A stretch of 64,000 nucleotides of DNA from Streptomyces sp. ISL-10 (GCF_018614575.1 NZ_JAGGOJ010000003.1:682001-746000), one strand, 5' to 3'; shown: positions 17,040 through 27,040, numbered from the stretch's first letter. Translations and numbers: made by a program. The notes: a model not told the origin generated them from the letters alone.

Positions 17040-18278
17040 TCAGGGGCGGATCCCGTCGCAGGCGAGGGGCAGATGCCGCGGCCCGCGCAGCACGGCGTTC
17101 TGCCGGTACGGGGGCGGGTCCTCCAGCAGACGTGGGTTCTCCAACCTGCGGGCCAGTTCCGACAGGGCGAGTTGGGCCTCCAGCCGGGCGAGTGGTGCGC
17201 CGAAGCAACTGTGGATGCCGCTTCCCAGGCCGAGGTGCTGGATGTCCCGGCGGTCCGGGTCGAAGCGGTCCGGGTCCTCGAAGCGCTGGGGGTCGCGGTT
17301 GCCGGACGCCAGAACCAGCCAGAGGGAGGCGCCCTTGGGAATGGTGACGCCGCGGACCTCGATGTCGGCGAGGGTGGTGCGCTGCGGCACCAGTTGCACC
17401 GGCGGCTCGAAGCGCAGCAACTCCTCCACGATGGGCACGGCCAGCCGCGGATCCGCACGCAGCTGCTGCAGGACGTCGGGGTTGCGCAGCAGGGTCAGCA
17501 TTCCGTTGGTGACGAGGTTGACGGTGGTCTCGTGCCCCGCGATCAGCAGCAGCGCAGCGGTGCTGAGCAGTTCCATCGTGGTCATCGTGCCGTCCTGGCC
17601 CTTGGCCGTGGCCAGTTCGGAGAGGATGTCGTCTCCGGGCCTCCTGCGGCGCTCCTCGATCAGGCCGGCCAGGTACATGCCCAGCTGCGTACGGGCGTCG
17701 TGCGAGGCCTTGCCCCGTTCGGCGGGATCCGCGTCCGGGTCGGGGTCCAGGCTCGCGGCGATGGTGTCCGCCCAGGTGTGGAAGCGCGCCTCGTCCTCGC
17801 GCGGCACCCCGAGCAGCCGGCAGATCACGGTCACGGGGAAGGGGTACGAGAACTGCTCCACCAGATCGAACCGGCCGGTGTCGCCGATGCCGTCGATGAG
17901 ACCGGAGACGATGCCGTGGAGCTCTCCACGCATCCCGTCGACCCGGTGGGGGGAGTGCGGCGGACCGAAGGTCCGGTTCGTCATGCGTCGCAGCCGGTCG
18001 TGCTCCGGCGGGTCGAGCCGCAGGAAGCTCGGTGGCAGGGCGCTCTCCTCCTCCTGGGCCGACTCGGCCAGCGGGTCGCGGGCGGTCGATGCCAGATTGC
18101 GGGCGTCGGAACTGATCCGGGGATCGTGGAGAAGGCTGCGGATCTCGTAGTAGGTGCTGACGACGTACGGCCCGTCCTCTTCGTGGTGTACCGGTGTCTT
18201 CCGCAGCTCTTCGTAAATCGGGTACGGATCGGGGCGGTTGGCGTAGTCCAGGATCTGGTGCAGCAGGGATTGCGTCAT
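17040..18278 (-). CDS. Cytochrome P450 (class I, bacterial CYP)
   Basis: This 412-residue soluble P450 has the I-helix oxygen-activation motif LLIAGHETT, the ExxR pair in EELLR, and the heme loop GLGSGIHSCFGAPLAR with Cys358 as axial ligand. It is the last gene of a three-gene unit with a ferredoxin and a ferredoxin reductase upstream, so it has its own electron supply for hydroxylating an unknown substrate. ATG 18278 is preceded by GAGGA and lies 34 nt after the reductase stop. The CYP family cannot be assigned by eye. Confidence 0.94.
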   Translation of the reverse strand: MTQSLLHQILDYANRPDPYPIYEELRKTPVHHEEDGPYVVSTYYEIRSLLHDPRISSDARNLASTARDPLAESAQEEESALPPSFLRLDPPEHDRLRRMTNRTFGPPHSPHRVDGMRGELHGIVSGLIDGIGDTGRFDLVEQFSYPFPVTVICRLLGVPREDEARFHTWADTIAASLDPDPDADPAERGKASHDARTQLGMYLAGLIEERRRRPGDDILSELATAKGQDGTMTTMELLSTAALLLIAGHETTVNLVTNGMLTLLRNPDVLQQLRADPRLAVPIVEELLRFEPPVQLVPQRTTLADIEVRGVTIPKGASLWLVLASGNRDPQRFEDPDRFDPDRRDIQHLGLGSGIHSCFGAPLARLEAQLALSELARRLENPRLLEDPPPYRQNAVLRGPRHLPLACDGIRP

Positions 18279-18312
18279 GGCGGGTCCTCGGGGCCGTGCG
18301 GGTCAGTGCGGA

Positions 18313-19704
18313 TCAGTGCGCGGGAGTGAACGTCATCCGGCGGTCGGCCGGCGAATATCCGCTGAGGGTCACAGTGGGGCCGTGGGTCGGGACCGACGGG
18401 TCGGGGAAGTCCGCGTCCATCGGCCGCTGTCCGTCCGTGGGCCGGTCGACCGTGGGGAACGGCGGCGGGAACGGCGCGGTGGTCTCGATCAGCTCCTGGT
18501 AGAACGGCAGCCACCGGGCATGGTCGAAGGCGACCGCGCCGATGACGCGCCCCTGGTACCCGTAGACGCCCATGAACCTGCCACTGTCGAGCGTGCCCTG
18601 CGCGATGATGATCTCCGTCCCCAGCGACGGCACGCCCACCGACTTGATGTTCACGCCGAACTGCGAGGACCAGAAGGCCGGCACCCACAGGTGGGGGAGA
18701 CGGTCGGTGCTCTCACTGAGCATGTTGTGCGCCGCGATCTCGGCCTGGGCGACGGCGTTGCCCCAGTGCTCCAGGGACAGGAACTGGTAGCCGAACAAGG
18801 CGTGCGGGGAGCGGGCGACGTCGCCGGCCACAAAGATGTCGTCGGTCACGATTCCGCGGATGTCGAAGGCGCGGCAGCCGGCGTCGCAGGCGATGCCACG
18901 GGGGCCGGCCCCGAGTCCGGACCCGGCGAGCCATTCGGTGTTGCGGGTGGCGCCGAGCGAGACGACCACCACATCGGTCTCCACGGTGGAGCCGTCCGAG
19001 AGATGCGCCGCGCGTACCCGTCCCGAGGAGTCTCCTTCCAGAGCGGTGACCATGACCCCGCACCGCAGATCCACGCCGTGCTCGCGCTGGAGGTCGGCGG
19101 CGACGGCGCCGACCACCCCGCCGAGCGCGCCGACCAGGGGTGCCGCAGCGCGCTCTGCGACGGTGACGGGGAGGCCGCGTTCGCGGCAGGCGGAGGCGAT
19201 CTCCGAGCCGGTGAACCCGGCGCCGATGACGAAGACCCGCTTGGGTCCCTCGGCGAGCCGCCGCGCGAGCGCGGCGCCGTCCTCGCGGGTCCGCAGCACG
19301 AAGACGCCGTCGAGTTCCGCCTCGGCCTCACGCGGCCACGGTCGGGCCCGCACCCCGGTGGCGATCAGCAGCCGGTCGTACGGCACCTCGTCGCCGTCGG
19401 CCAGACGCACTCGCCTGGCGGCCATGTCCAGGCCGGTGGCCGGTACGCCGAGCCGCCAGGTCGCGTCGACGGCCCGGCGCCTGGGCAGCGCGGTGCGGTC
19501 GGCGGGCGCCATGCCCAGCAGCACCTGCTTGGACAGCGGGGGTCGGTCGTACGGCTCGTAGGGCTCGTCGCCGATCATCGTCAGGGAACCCTCGAAGCCC
19601 TTGTCGCGCAGGGTCTCCGCAGCCCGCAGGCCCGCCAGCGAGGCGCCGACGACGACGATGCGGCCCTCACGTTTGAGCCGTTCCAGGGATCCGTCACCGT
19701 TCAC
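18313..19704 (-). CDS. Ferredoxin/putidaredoxin reductase-like FAD oxidoreductase
   Basis: The 463-residue reductase carries the FAD motif VVVGASLAGLRAAETL (about 17-32), the NAD motif VFVIGAGFTGSEIASAC near 155, and the second FAD motif IFVAGDVARS near 285. This is the rubredoxin/putidaredoxin reductase pattern. It should move electrons from NAD(P)H to the adjacent ferredoxin for the P450. The GTG start at 19704 overlaps the ferredoxin gene by 11 nt, indicating coupling. The C-terminal 60 residues, rich in Pro and Asp, extend beyond the usual reductase core. Confidence 0.88.
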   Translation of the reverse strand: MNGDGSLERLKREGRIVVVGASLAGLRAAETLRDKGFEGSLTMIGDEPYEPYDRPPLSKQVLLGMAPADRTALPRRRAVDATWRLGVPATGLDMAARRVRLADGDEVPYDRLLIATGVRARPWPREAEAELDGVFVLRTREDGAALARRLAEGPKRVFVIGAGFTGSEIASACRERGLPVTVAERAAAPLVGALGGVVGAVAADLQREHGVDLRCGVMVTALEGDSSGRVRAAHLSDGSTVETDVVVVSLGATRNTEWLAGSGLGAGPRGIACDAGCRAFDIRGIVTDDIFVAGDVARSPHALFGYQFLSLEHWGNAVAQAEIAAHNMLSESTDRLPHLWVPAFWSSQFGVNIKSVGVPSLGTEIIIAQGTLDSGRFMGVYGYQGRVIGAVAFDHARWLPFYQELIETTAPFPPPFPTVDRPTDGQRPMDADFPDPSVPTHGPTVTLSGYSPADRRMTFTPAH

Positions 19705-19921
19705 CGGACACCGCCTCGGTTGGTGCGTCCATCCCATCGAGGAGGATGGCCTGGACGGGGCAGGCCGCGGAGGCCTGTGCCAGCTTCTCGCGCTGTGCCT
19801 CGTCGGCCTCCGGGTTGTACAGCAACCCCTCCTCGCCGTGCATGACGAAGACTTCGGGGGCGAGAAAGGCACATTGCGCGTACCCCTGACAGCGGTTCAG
19901 GTCCACGACAAGCCTTACCAA
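19694..19921 (-). CDS. [3Fe-4S] ferredoxin, P450 redox partner
   Basis: This 75-residue protein has three cluster cysteines: Cys11 and Cys17 (RCQGYAQC, with Tyr14 at the position of the usual second Cys) and Cys54 (CPVQAI). This is the signature of single-cluster 3Fe-4S ferredoxins that serve P450s. The start appears to be TTG, with GAGAGGA about 11 nt upstream; the next in-frame GTG would remove the first strand. It is the first gene of the ferredoxin-reductase-P450 unit. Confidence 0.87.
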   Translation of the reverse strand: MVRLVVDLNRCQGYAQCAFLAPEVFVMHGEEGLLYNPEADEAQREKLAQASAACPVQAILLDGMDAPTEAVSGER

Positions 19922-20029
19922 GGGATCGGTCCTCTCCAGTGGGCTCGGGTCACCCCCTGGGACAAGCTTCGGGGGCTGGAGGAGATGTGGCGACGAGGAA
20001 GAGACTGTTGGAGTGAGCGCTGCCCCGGC

Positions 20030-20668
20030 TCAGACCGGGGCGGCGGGCCGTGACCCGGCGGGACGCCGGCCGCTCAGGATGTACAGGCTGATGACCAGAG
20101 CCCAGGCGGGAAAGACCAGTTCGGACCACGGCAGGTCCGCTCCCACCACGAGCAGTGTCAAGCCCGCCAGATAGCCGAGGACGACCAGCGGGCGCGGGAA
20201 GACGCCGAGTCGGCGGCCGATGGCCGAGGTCGTGAAGATGAACACCGCCGCCATCCGCATCGTGTACGTGGTCAGCAGGGTGTAGGCGAAGTGGCGGCCG
20301 AAAGGCGAGTGCTGCTGACTCTCGTCGAGCACGGTCCCGGCCGCCGCGGCGCTGCCGAACAGGGTGGCGACGAAGATCAGTCCGCTGCCCAGGAACACGG
20401 TGGAGACGAACCGGTCCTCCGCCTCACCGGCCTGTTCCCGCAGAGCCCCCATGAACCACAGGAAGGCGATCCCGGCGAACGGAAGCAGCGCCAGCGCCGT
20501 CTGCACCGCGTCCCGCTGCCCGGCGTCGACGGTGATGTCGTCCCCGTCGGCCCCGCCGGGCAGGGCAAGGCGCACCAGGACGATCGCCGCGGCGATCAGG
20601 AGGGCGAACACCACCCCGGCGATCCCGGCGGCCCGCGGTGTCCCGAGGCGCTCGTGCTTCGACTCCAT
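20030..20668 (-). CDS. Integral membrane protein, unknown
   Basis: The 212-residue protein has about six hydrophobic segments, at roughly 15-35, 58-75, 88-108, 126-146, 158-178 and 183-200. No catalytic motif is recognised. ATG 20668 follows GCGAGGAA. It may belong to a DUF of small actinobacterial membrane proteins, but I cannot name one. It stands alone between the P450 unit and a decayed region. Confidence 0.8.
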   Translation of the reverse strand: MESKHERLGTPRAAGIAGVVFALLIAAAIVLVRLALPGGADGDDITVDAGQRDAVQTALALLPFAGIAFLWFMGALREQAGEAEDRFVSTVFLGSGLIFVATLFGSAAAAGTVLDESQQHSPFGRHFAYTLLTTYTMRMAAVFIFTTSAIGRRLGVFPRPLVVLGYLAGLTLLVVGADLPWSELVFPAWALVISLYILSGRRPAGSRPAAPV

Positions 20669-21282
20669 GGTTCCTCGCTTTCTGTACTCCTTTCTTACAG
20701 ACAGCAGCGATTCGGCAGCTCGCGCCACCGGGGCCGCTCGGGAGGACGAGCGCGGTGCGCCGTACAGGTCATGGACGACGCGGGCTTCCCGGTGTCGTCC
20801 GGCGGGGCTCGCCGAGCCGCCGCTGAGGATGATCGGCCCTGTCCACCGTTGCGGCTCATGGCGGTCGGCCGGCTCTCCCCTGTCAGAGGTGCTCTCGCTG
20901 GTCCTCGCGGTGCCGGCCGCGTACGCCGTCACGCGGTTCAGGACCCCGAGCGGGCGCGCCTTCATCCTCGCCGCACTGGTGACCAGGATGGTGCCGCCGG
21001 TCGCCGCCGGCGTGCCGCTCGTCGGCCAGGGACGGCGGTGGACCGCAGGACGATGCCCCGGACCCGGCGCGCAGGTCGGGGCGGGGGCCGTCGGCCTCTC
21101 ATGGCAAAAGAGGGCGAGCGACCGCAGCACGCGTCCCGCTGAAGCCGGCGTTCTGGGCGAGGACAGCCGGCTGGACTCTGCGTCGCCCGGGGTCCGGAGA
21201 ATCCCTGATGGCGGCGGGGCGCATGTGCTCCGGGTCGCATACTGGGAGATGACCGACCGGGCCGCACCCAGGGAGAGAACCG
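20669..21282. other. Decayed intergenic stretch
   Basis: These 614 nt hold no intact gene. Apart from the permease remnant listed separately, the frames are short and rich in Arg, Gly and Pro without family motifs. AT-rich bases at 20680-20700 may contain the promoter of the minus-strand membrane-protein gene. Confidence 0.5.
20883..21033 (+). pseudogene. Remnant of a sugar ABC transporter permease (MalG type)
   Basis: In one frame the DNA still reads SEVLSLVLAVPAAYAVTRFR followed by TPSGRAFILAALVTRMVPPV. This is the helix-loop-helix typical of MalG-type carbohydrate permeases, just ahead of the region that leads to the EAA loop. The preceding helices, the EAA loop and the end are missing, and the frame continues into unrelated sequence. 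It is therefore a relic of a lost transporter, not part of the intact importer at 23.6-26.8 kb. Confidence 0.65.
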
Positions 21283-22158
21283 ATGAGCAGGGCAGCCGCC
21301 GAAGACCTGCTGCCGCCCCCGCCCGGCGGCGTGCTCTGGGGCCTCGCCGGTGACGTCCGCGCCCTGCTGATGCTGCCCGCGGCGCTCACCATGCAGGTCG
21401 CCCACCCCGCGGTCGGCGCGGGCGTCGACGAGCACTCCGTCTTCCGCACCGACCCCTGGGGCCGCGGTGAGCGGTCCCTGCGCTCGCTCCAGCTGTGGAT
21501 CTACGGCGGCGAGGAGGCGGCCGACGAGGGCCGGCGGCTGCGCGAGCTGCACCGCACCATCCAGGGCACCGACACCCACGGCCGCCGCTACCACGCGCTG
21601 AATCCGGCCTACTACTCCTGGGTCCACGCCACCGGCTTCCCCGTCTACCGCCACGCCGCCCGCTACCTGGTCCGCGAGCTCACCGAGGCCGAGGAGCGGC
21701 AGCTGTACGCGGAGTGGCTCCAGGTAGGCCGGATCCTCGGGATCCACGACCGGGACATGCCGCAGACGATCGAGGAGTTCTGGCCGTACTACCGCAAGGT
21801 GCTCGCCGACGAGATCGAGCCGACCGTCGTGGTGCGCGAACTCGTCGACGTCCACCAGCGGGTGCCGCCGCCGGACCGGGGACCCGCGCCGCTGCGGCTC
21901 GTGCTGCGGATCCTGTGGCCGCTGCTGCTGCCCCCGCTCGCCCGCTTCCGCCGCTTCATGACGATCGGGCTGATGCCGCCCGAGGCCCGCGAGGCCATCG
22001 GCCTGGACTGGACGGACGAACAGGAGCGCGCACTGCGCCGGTTCGGCAGCGTCGTCCGCGCCGTGGTGCCCCTCCTCCCCGAGCGGCTGCGCTATCTGCC
22101 CCTTGCCCGCGAGGCGCGCCGGGCCCAGCGGCTCAGCTCAGCCCGCCGCGGGCGATGA
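21283..22158 (+). CDS. Oxygenase MpaB family protein (DUF2236)
   Basis: The 291-residue, mostly helical protein resembles the ER-bound oxygenase MpaB / latex-clearing protein (Lcp) family, which binds a b-type heme through conserved His residues. Diagnostic stretches are [16 protein letters not shown] (about 39-54), [20 protein letters not shown] (about 102-121) and an Arg-rich helix near [12 protein letters not shown]. The reaction of bacterial members is mostly unknown, apart from rubber cleavage by Lcp. ATG 21283 follows GGGAGAG. The end overlaps the convergent beta-glucosidase gene by 26 nt. Confidence 0.85.
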   Translation: MSRAAAEDLLPPPPGGVLWGLAGDVRALLMLPAALTMQVAHPAVGAGVDEHSVFRTDPWGRGERSLRSLQLWIYGGEEAADEGRRLRELHRTIQGTDTHGRRYHALNPAYYSWVHATGFPVYRHAARYLVRELTEAEERQLYAEWLQVGRILGIHDRDMPQTIEEFWPYYRKVLADEIEPTVVVRELVDVHQRVPPPDRGPAPLRLVLRILWPLLLPPLARFRRFMTIGLMPPEAREAIGLDWTDEQERALRRFGSVVRAVVPLLPERLRYLPLAREARRAQRLSSARRGR

Positions 22159-23530
22159 CGTCCGCGTACCAGTGCGCGCTGTCCTTGAAGGTGCGCCGCT
22201 GGGTGGCGAAGTCGACGTGCACGATGCCGAACCGCTTGCTGTACCCGTACGCCCACTCGAAGTTGTCCAGCAGCGACCACAGGAAGTAGCCCCTTACATC
22301 GGCGCCGTCCTCGATCGCCCGGTGCACGGCCGTGAGGTGCGCGCGCAGGTAGGCCACCCGCTCCGGGTCCTTGACCTCACCGGCAGGGTCGGCGTAGTCG
22401 TCGTAGGCGGCCCCGTTCTCGGTGATCACCAGCGGCACGCCCGGCAGGTCGTCGCGCAGCCGGGTCAGCAGTTCGTACAGACCGTCCGCGTCCACGGGCC
22501 AGTCCATCGCGGTGCGCGGGCCGGGCGCCGGCAGGAAGCGCACATGCTCCTCCGCGCCCGCCCACGGCGACGGCGCGTCGGAGGAACCGGCGGCGACGAC
22601 GGTGGGTGAGTAGTAGTTGATGCCCAGCGAGTCGATCGGCGCCGACGCCGCTTCCAGATCACCGTCCGCGACGAACGACCAGTCGGTGACCGGCGCGGTG
22701 TCCCGGATCAGGTCTTCGGGGATGCGGCCGTGGAAGACCGGGTCCAGGAATATCCGGTTGCCGACGGCGTCGATCCGGCGCGCCGCGTCCCGGTCCGCGG
22801 CTGACTCGGAAAGCGGCCGTACCGCATGGAGGTTGAGCGTGAGCGACACCTCCGAGTGCGACGGCAGCTGTGAGCGCAGCACCTGCGCCGCCCAGCCGTG
22901 CGCCAGATTGAAGTGGTGTGCCGCGCGCAGCGAGGCGAGCGGGCTGGTGCGGCCCGGCGCGTGCACCCCGTTGCCGTACCCGAGGAACGCGGCGCACCAC
23001 GGCTCGTTCAGCGTCGTCCAGGTCGCCACCCGGTCACCGAGCGCCCCGGCCATGATCCCCGCGTACTCGGCGAAGCGCTGCGCCGTCTCGCGCTGGGGCC
23101 AGCCGCCCGCGTCCTCCAACTCCTGCGGCAGGTCCCAGTGGTACAGCGTGGCCACCGGCCGGATGCCCGAGGCGAGCAACTCGTCGACGAGCCGCCGGTA
23201 GAAGTCCAGGCCCTTCTGCACGGCGGGGCCGCGGCCGGTGGGCTGCACCCGCGGCCAGCCGACCGAGAAGCGGTAGTCCGTGACGCCGAGCCGCCGCATC
23301 AGCGCGATGTCCTCGCTCATGCGGTGGTAATGGTCGGCGGCGATGTCGCCGGTGTCGCCGTTGCGGACTTTGCCGGGGACGCGGCTGAACGTGTCCCAGA
23401 TGGACGGGGTGCGCCCGTCCTCGGCTGCCGCACCCTCGATCTGGTACGCCGCTGTGGCGGTGCCCCAGCGGAAATCCGCCGGGAACCGGTGCGTCGCCGT
23501 GGTGTCGGGGCGTGCGTCGAGCGCGGTCAT
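22133..23530 (-). CDS. GH1 beta-glucosidase (intracellular)
   Basis: This 465-residue family 1 glycosidase without a signal peptide opens with [19 protein letters not shown]. The acid/base is Glu176 (TTLNEPWC) and the nucleophile Glu371 ([11 protein letters not shown]). It is the last gene of an ABC importer operon and should split imported beta-glucosides. Given the GH81 endo-beta-1,3-glucanase opposite, the likely substrates are laminari-oligosaccharides, although cello-oligosaccharides are also possible. ATG 23530 lies 50 nt after the permease stop. Confidence 0.94.
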   Translation of the reverse strand: MTALDARPDTTATHRFPADFRWGTATAAYQIEGAAAEDGRTPSIWDTFSRVPGKVRNGDTGDIAADHYHRMSEDIALMRRLGVTDYRFSVGWPRVQPTGRGPAVQKGLDFYRRLVDELLASGIRPVATLYHWDLPQELEDAGGWPQRETAQRFAEYAGIMAGALGDRVATWTTLNEPWCAAFLGYGNGVHAPGRTSPLASLRAAHHFNLAHGWAAQVLRSQLPSHSEVSLTLNLHAVRPLSESAADRDAARRIDAVGNRIFLDPVFHGRIPEDLIRDTAPVTDWSFVADGDLEAASAPIDSLGINYYSPTVVAAGSSDAPSPWAGAEEHVRFLPAPGPRTAMDWPVDADGLYELLTRLRDDLPGVPLVITENGAAYDDYADPAGEVKDPERVAYLRAHLTAVHRAIEDGADVRGYFLWSLLDNFEWAYGYSKRFGIVHVDFATQRRTFKDSAHWYADVIARGGLS

Positions 23531-23580
23531 GAGGATGGAACTCCCAGGAGTGAGACGTTGTGCGAGGGGGGAGGCGGAGG

Positions 23581-24483
23581 TCAGCCCTTGACCGCGCCCT
23601 GCATGATTCCGCCGACGATCTGCCGCCCGAGCACGCCGAAGACCAGCAGTACCGGGAGCGTGCCGAGCAGCGTGCCCGCCATGATCACGGACTGGTCGTG
23701 GACATAGCCGCCGCCGAGCTGGCGCAGCGCGACCTGGACGGTCGGCTCCTGCGAGGAGAGGGCCACGATGGGCCAGAAGAAGTCGTTCCAGGCGGCCATG
23801 AAGGTCAGCATGCCGAGCACGGCCATGCCGGGCCGGGCGACGGGCACCACGATCTCCCAGAAGATCCTGGCCGTGGAGGCGCCGTCCACGCGTGCGGCCT
23901 CGATCAGCTCGTCCGGCAGGGACTGCACCAGATACTGGCGCATGAAGAACACGCCGAAGGCGGACACCAGGCCGGGCAGGATCACGGCCTGCAGCTGGTT
24001 CACCCACTGCAGTTCGGCGATCAGCATGAACAGCGGGATGACGCCCAGCTGCGGCGGGATCATCATGGTGCCGACCGTGACGGCGAGCAGCGCGCCCCGG
24101 CCGCGGAAGCGCAGTTTGGCGAAGGCGAAACCGGCGAGCGTGCAGCACAGGACCGTGCCGACGGTGATGGAGCCGGACACGATGAAGGAGTTGAGCAGCG
24201 CCTTGCCGATGTCGGCCTCCTCCATCACCGCCTCGAAGTTGCGGATGAGGTGGGAGCCGGGCAGGAGCGTCGGCGGCACCTTGGCGAGGTCGGCATTGGA
24301 GCGGCTGGCCGCCACGATCGTCCAGTAGAAGGGGAACGCGGAGACGAGGACGGCGGCGATCAGGATGGCGTAGGCGAGCTTGCCGCCCTTCATGGTGCGG
24401 CCCGCGCGGGAGCGGCCGCGCCTGGCCGGGGCGGGCTTCTGGCGGGCCGGCTGCTTCGTCGGCGGGTCGGCGAGCGCGGTCAT
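23581..24483 (-). CDS. Carbohydrate ABC transporter permease, MalG/CebG type
   Basis: The 300-residue membrane protein has a basic N-terminus and about six transmembrane segments. The EAA loop is [20 protein letters not shown], near residues 198-217. It pairs with the permease encoded just upstream, to which it is coupled by an ATGA overlap. No ATP-binding subunit gene is nearby; in Streptomyces a shared MsiK-type ATPase usually energises such importers. Confidence 0.93.
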   Translation of the reverse strand: MTALADPPTKQPARQKPAPARRGRSRAGRTMKGGKLAYAILIAAVLVSAFPFYWTIVAASRSNADLAKVPPTLLPGSHLIRNFEAVMEEADIGKALLNSFIVSGSITVGTVLCCTLAGFAFAKLRFRGRGALLAVTVGTMMIPPQLGVIPLFMLIAELQWVNQLQAVILPGLVSAFGVFFMRQYLVQSLPDELIEAARVDGASTARIFWEIVVPVARPGMAVLGMLTFMAAWNDFFWPIVALSSQEPTVQVALRQLGGGYVHDQSVIMAGTLLGTLPVLLVFGVLGRQIVGGIMQGAVKG

Positions 24484-25427
24484 CGGCCGGCCTCCTTGCG
24501 GGAACGACGGCGCGCGACCAGGGCGTTGACCCCGACCAGCACCAGGATCAGCAGGAACATCACCCAGGCGATGGCCGCGGCCCGGCCCAGGTGGAAGAAA
24601 CCCCAGCCCTGCTCGTACATGTAGAGCCCGAGCGTCTGGTACTGGTGCGAGATGCCGCCGGAGATGGAGCCCTCGAACAGCAGCGGCTCACCGAAGAGCT
24701 GGGTGGCGCCGATGGTGGAGACGATCACGGTGAAGACGATGGTGGGCCGCAGGCCGGGCAGCGTGACATGGAAGAACTGCCGCCGGCGCGAAGCCCCGTC
24801 CATCTCGGCCGCCTCGTACAGCTCGCTGGGGATGGACTGCATGCCCGCGAGGTAGATCAGCGCGTTGTAGCCGGTCCAGCGCCAGATGACGATGGTCGAC
24901 ACGGCGATCTGTGAGGCGACGGTGCCGGTCTGCCAGTCGACGGGACCGAAACCCACCAGCCCCAGCACGTAGTTGATCAAGCCGAAGTCGCGGCCGAAGA
25001 GCTGGGCGAAGACGAGCGTGGCGGCCGCGACCGACGTCGCGTACGGCAGCAGCATCGCCGTGCGCAGGAACGTGCGCCCGCGCAGCCGGTAGTTGAGCAG
25101 ATGCGCCAGGCCCAGCGCCATCACGAGCTGCGGGACCGTGGACAGCACCCCGATCGTGAACGTGTTGCGCAGTGAGGTCCAGAAGAACTCGTCGCCCAGC
25201 AGCGCGGTGTAGTTGCCGAGGCCCCGCCACTCCATCTCGCCCGGAGTCTGCAACTCCACCCGGTACAGCGACACGAAGGCCGTGTAGAGGAGCGGAAAGA
25301 GACCGAAGGCGGCGAAGAGAGTGAAGAACGGGGCGATGTAGGCGTACGGCGAGACCTTGCGCCAGGCGCGCCGCACGGCCGGCGGCCGTGCGGGCCCGAG
25401 CGGTTTCGCGGAAGCGGTGAGGGTCAC
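24480..25427 (-). CDS. Carbohydrate ABC transporter permease, MalF/CebF type
   Basis: The 315-residue permease has six membrane segments and an EAA loop, [20 protein letters not shown], near 206-225. The GTG start at 25427 has GAAGGG 7-8 nt upstream. It lies 94 nt after the binding-protein gene, and a strong intercistronic hairpin sits in that gap. Together with the MalG-like partner it forms the channel for the sugar taken up by this locus. Confidence 0.93.
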   Translation of the reverse strand: MTLTASAKPLGPARPPAVRRAWRKVSPYAYIAPFFTLFAAFGLFPLLYTAFVSLYRVELQTPGEMEWRGLGNYTALLGDEFFWTSLRNTFTIGVLSTVPQLVMALGLAHLLNYRLRGRTFLRTAMLLPYATSVAAATLVFAQLFGRDFGLINYVLGLVGFGPVDWQTGTVASQIAVSTIVIWRWTGYNALIYLAGMQSIPSELYEAAEMDGASRRRQFFHVTLPGLRPTIVFTVIVSTIGATQLFGEPLLFEGSISGGISHQYQTLGLYMYEQGWGFFHLGRAAAIAWVMFLLILVLVGVNALVARRRSRKEAGR

Positions 25428-25462
25428 GGTGCGGCCCTTCGAAGGGAGTCGGTACGGGCGGG

Positions 25463-25513
25463 GCCTCCGGGCCGGTCCGGGGGCGGGGGTGGACGACGGA
25501 CCGGCCCGGAGGC
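25463..25513 (-). terminator. Strong intercistronic hairpin between binding protein and permease genes
   Basis: A perfect 17-bp stem joins 25463-25479 and 25497-25513 around a 17-nt loop. It sits after the binding-protein stop and before the permease Shine-Dalgarno site. It probably limits read-through or protects the upstream mRNA 3' end, giving more binding protein than permease. Confidence 0.75.
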
Positions 25514-25521
25514 TGCGGGTG

Positions 25522-26823
25522 TCAGCCGATGGTGTTGTCGACGCCCTTCTTCGCGTTCGACCACGCCTTGTCGGGAGAGATGCCCTTGCGCTCGACCTCG
25601 CTCAGCGCGTTGGTGATCTGCTGGTTCACATTCTGGTCGTGCACCCCGAGGACCTGGACCGGGGCTGCCTTCGCCGCGTCACCGAAGATCTGCCCGATGG
25701 GGGCATTCGAGAAGTACGGGTCCTTGGCGTCGGCGACCTCGTCGATCGCGCCGGTCGCCGAAGGGAAGTTGCCCTGCTTGCGGAAGAGCTTGGCCTGCTG
25801 CTCGGGGGCGGTGAGCCACTCGATCAGCTCGTACGCCTCCTTCTTGTGCTGGGCGGCGCGTGGGATCGAGAGGTAGGAGCCGCCCCAGTTGCCGGCCCCG
25901 CCGGGCAGTGCGGCGATGTCCCACTTGCCCTCGCCGCCGGCGCCGGCCTGGCCCTTGATGTAGCCGAGCATCCAGGCGGGGCACGGGATGGTGGCGAAGG
26001 AACCGGCGGCGAAGGCCTGATTCCACTGCGGGGACCACTGATCGAGCTCGGCGCTCAGCCCGCCCTGCGCGGCCTCGACCGAGGTGTTCCAGGCGGCCTT
26101 GAGTGCGGGGTTGGTCTCCCAGATCAGCCTCCCCGACGCGTCGTAGTAACGCTCCTCCTCCTGGCCGATCATGATGGAGAACAGGCTGCCGACACTGTCC
26201 AGCCAGGCGCTCTTGGCGGGTGCCCCGGCCTTGTACTGCCGGCCGAGATCCAGATAGCCCTCCCACGTCGACCACTTCTTCGCGAGCTCCCCGCGGTCCG
26301 TGGGCAGTCCGGCCTGCTTCAGCAGGTCGGTGCGGTAGCACATGGCCTCCGGGCCCACGTCCGTGCCGAGCCCGAGCACCTGGCCGTCCTTGCCGGTCGC
26401 CGCCGCCCACTTGGCCTCCGCGAACCGGCTCCTGAGCTTGTCCGCGCCGTACTTCTTCAGGTCCTCGAACGTGTCCGCCTGCTGCTGGCTGACCGACGCG
26501 ATCCGTCCCACTTCGATGCCCTGGACGTCGGCGAGACCGCCGCCGCCGGCCAGGCGGGTCTGCAGCGACTTCCAGTAGTCGGCCTCGTCCTCGGTGTCCG
26601 TCTGCTTGATCGTGACGTTCGGGTGGAGCTTTTCGTACTCCGCGTAGAGCCCGGCCTCCTTGTAGCCGAAGGATCCGAACAGGTCGACGGTGAGCGTGAC
26701 CTTCCCGCCCGCGCTGTCGGAAGCGCCGTCGGACGAACCTCCACAGGCGGCGAGCAGTGCCCCGGCGAGCGCGACCGCACCCAGTCGGACGGCTGCCCTC
26801 TTGGCGGCTCGGGCTATGGGCAT
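25522..26823 (-). CDS. Sugar-binding lipoprotein of ABC importer
   Basis: The 433-residue extracellular solute-binding protein has a lipoprotein signal: basic start, hydrophobic core and lipobox LLAAC with Cys27. The rest follows the family 1 sugar-binding protein pattern. ATG 26823 is preceded by GGGAGG. It is the first gene of the operon, and a perfect TGAGAGCGCTCTCA palindrome lies about 50 nt upstream. The facing GH81 gene suggests that the ligand is a beta-1,3-gluco-oligosaccharide, but cello-oligosaccharides cannot be excluded. Confidence 0.93.
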   Translation of the reverse strand: MPIARAAKRAAVRLGAVALAGALLAACGGSSDGASDSAGGKVTLTVDLFGSFGYKEAGLYAEYEKLHPNVTIKQTDTEDEADYWKSLQTRLAGGGGLADVQGIEVGRIASVSQQQADTFEDLKKYGADKLRSRFAEAKWAAATGKDGQVLGLGTDVGPEAMCYRTDLLKQAGLPTDRGELAKKWSTWEGYLDLGRQYKAGAPAKSAWLDSVGSLFSIMIGQEEERYYDASGRLIWETNPALKAAWNTSVEAAQGGLSAELDQWSPQWNQAFAAGSFATIPCPAWMLGYIKGQAGAGGEGKWDIAALPGGAGNWGGSYLSIPRAAQHKKEAYELIEWLTAPEQQAKLFRKQGNFPSATGAIDEVADAKDPYFSNAPIGQIFGDAAKAAPVQVLGVHDQNVNQQITNALSEVERKGISPDKAWSNAKKGVDNTIG

Positions 26824-26873
26824 GGGAAGCCTCCCTTGGCTTCGGGCTGGAGCGAGAGCGCGCGGCTGCTCTG

Positions 26874-26887
26874 TGAGAGCGCTCTCA
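26874..26887. promoter_or_regulatory. LacI/CebR-type operator of the importer operon
   Basis: This is a perfect 14-bp palindrome, TGAGAGCGCTCTCA, 51 nt upstream of the binding-protein start. It differs from the known CebR box TGGGAGCGCTCCCA at two symmetric positions. It is the first of three matching sites in this locus. Confidence 0.85.
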
Positions 26888-27026
26888 GATGTGGCGACTG
26901 GAGCGTGCCCGCTCCGCGCTCTCTCCGTCAATAGTCGAAGGCATAACGGCTTGGACTCGGGCCCAAGTCCCGTCTCTGTCCCATGTATTGACACCCGCGT
27001 TTCAGGAGTTTTACGTTTCGGCCATC

Positions 27027-27040
27027 TGAGAGCGCTCTCG
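27027..27040. promoter_or_regulatory. LacI/CebR-type operator of the GH81 gene
   Basis: TGAGAGCGCTCTCG lies 35 nt upstream of the GH81 start and differs from the first box only in the last base. It lets one repressor control both divergent transcripts. Confidence 0.85.

Noticed and set aside
18313..19872. Longer 519-residue ferredoxin reductase
   Set aside because: The extra N-terminal residues are the out-of-frame reading of the ferredoxin gene. The FAD motif sits at the proper distance from GTG 19704.
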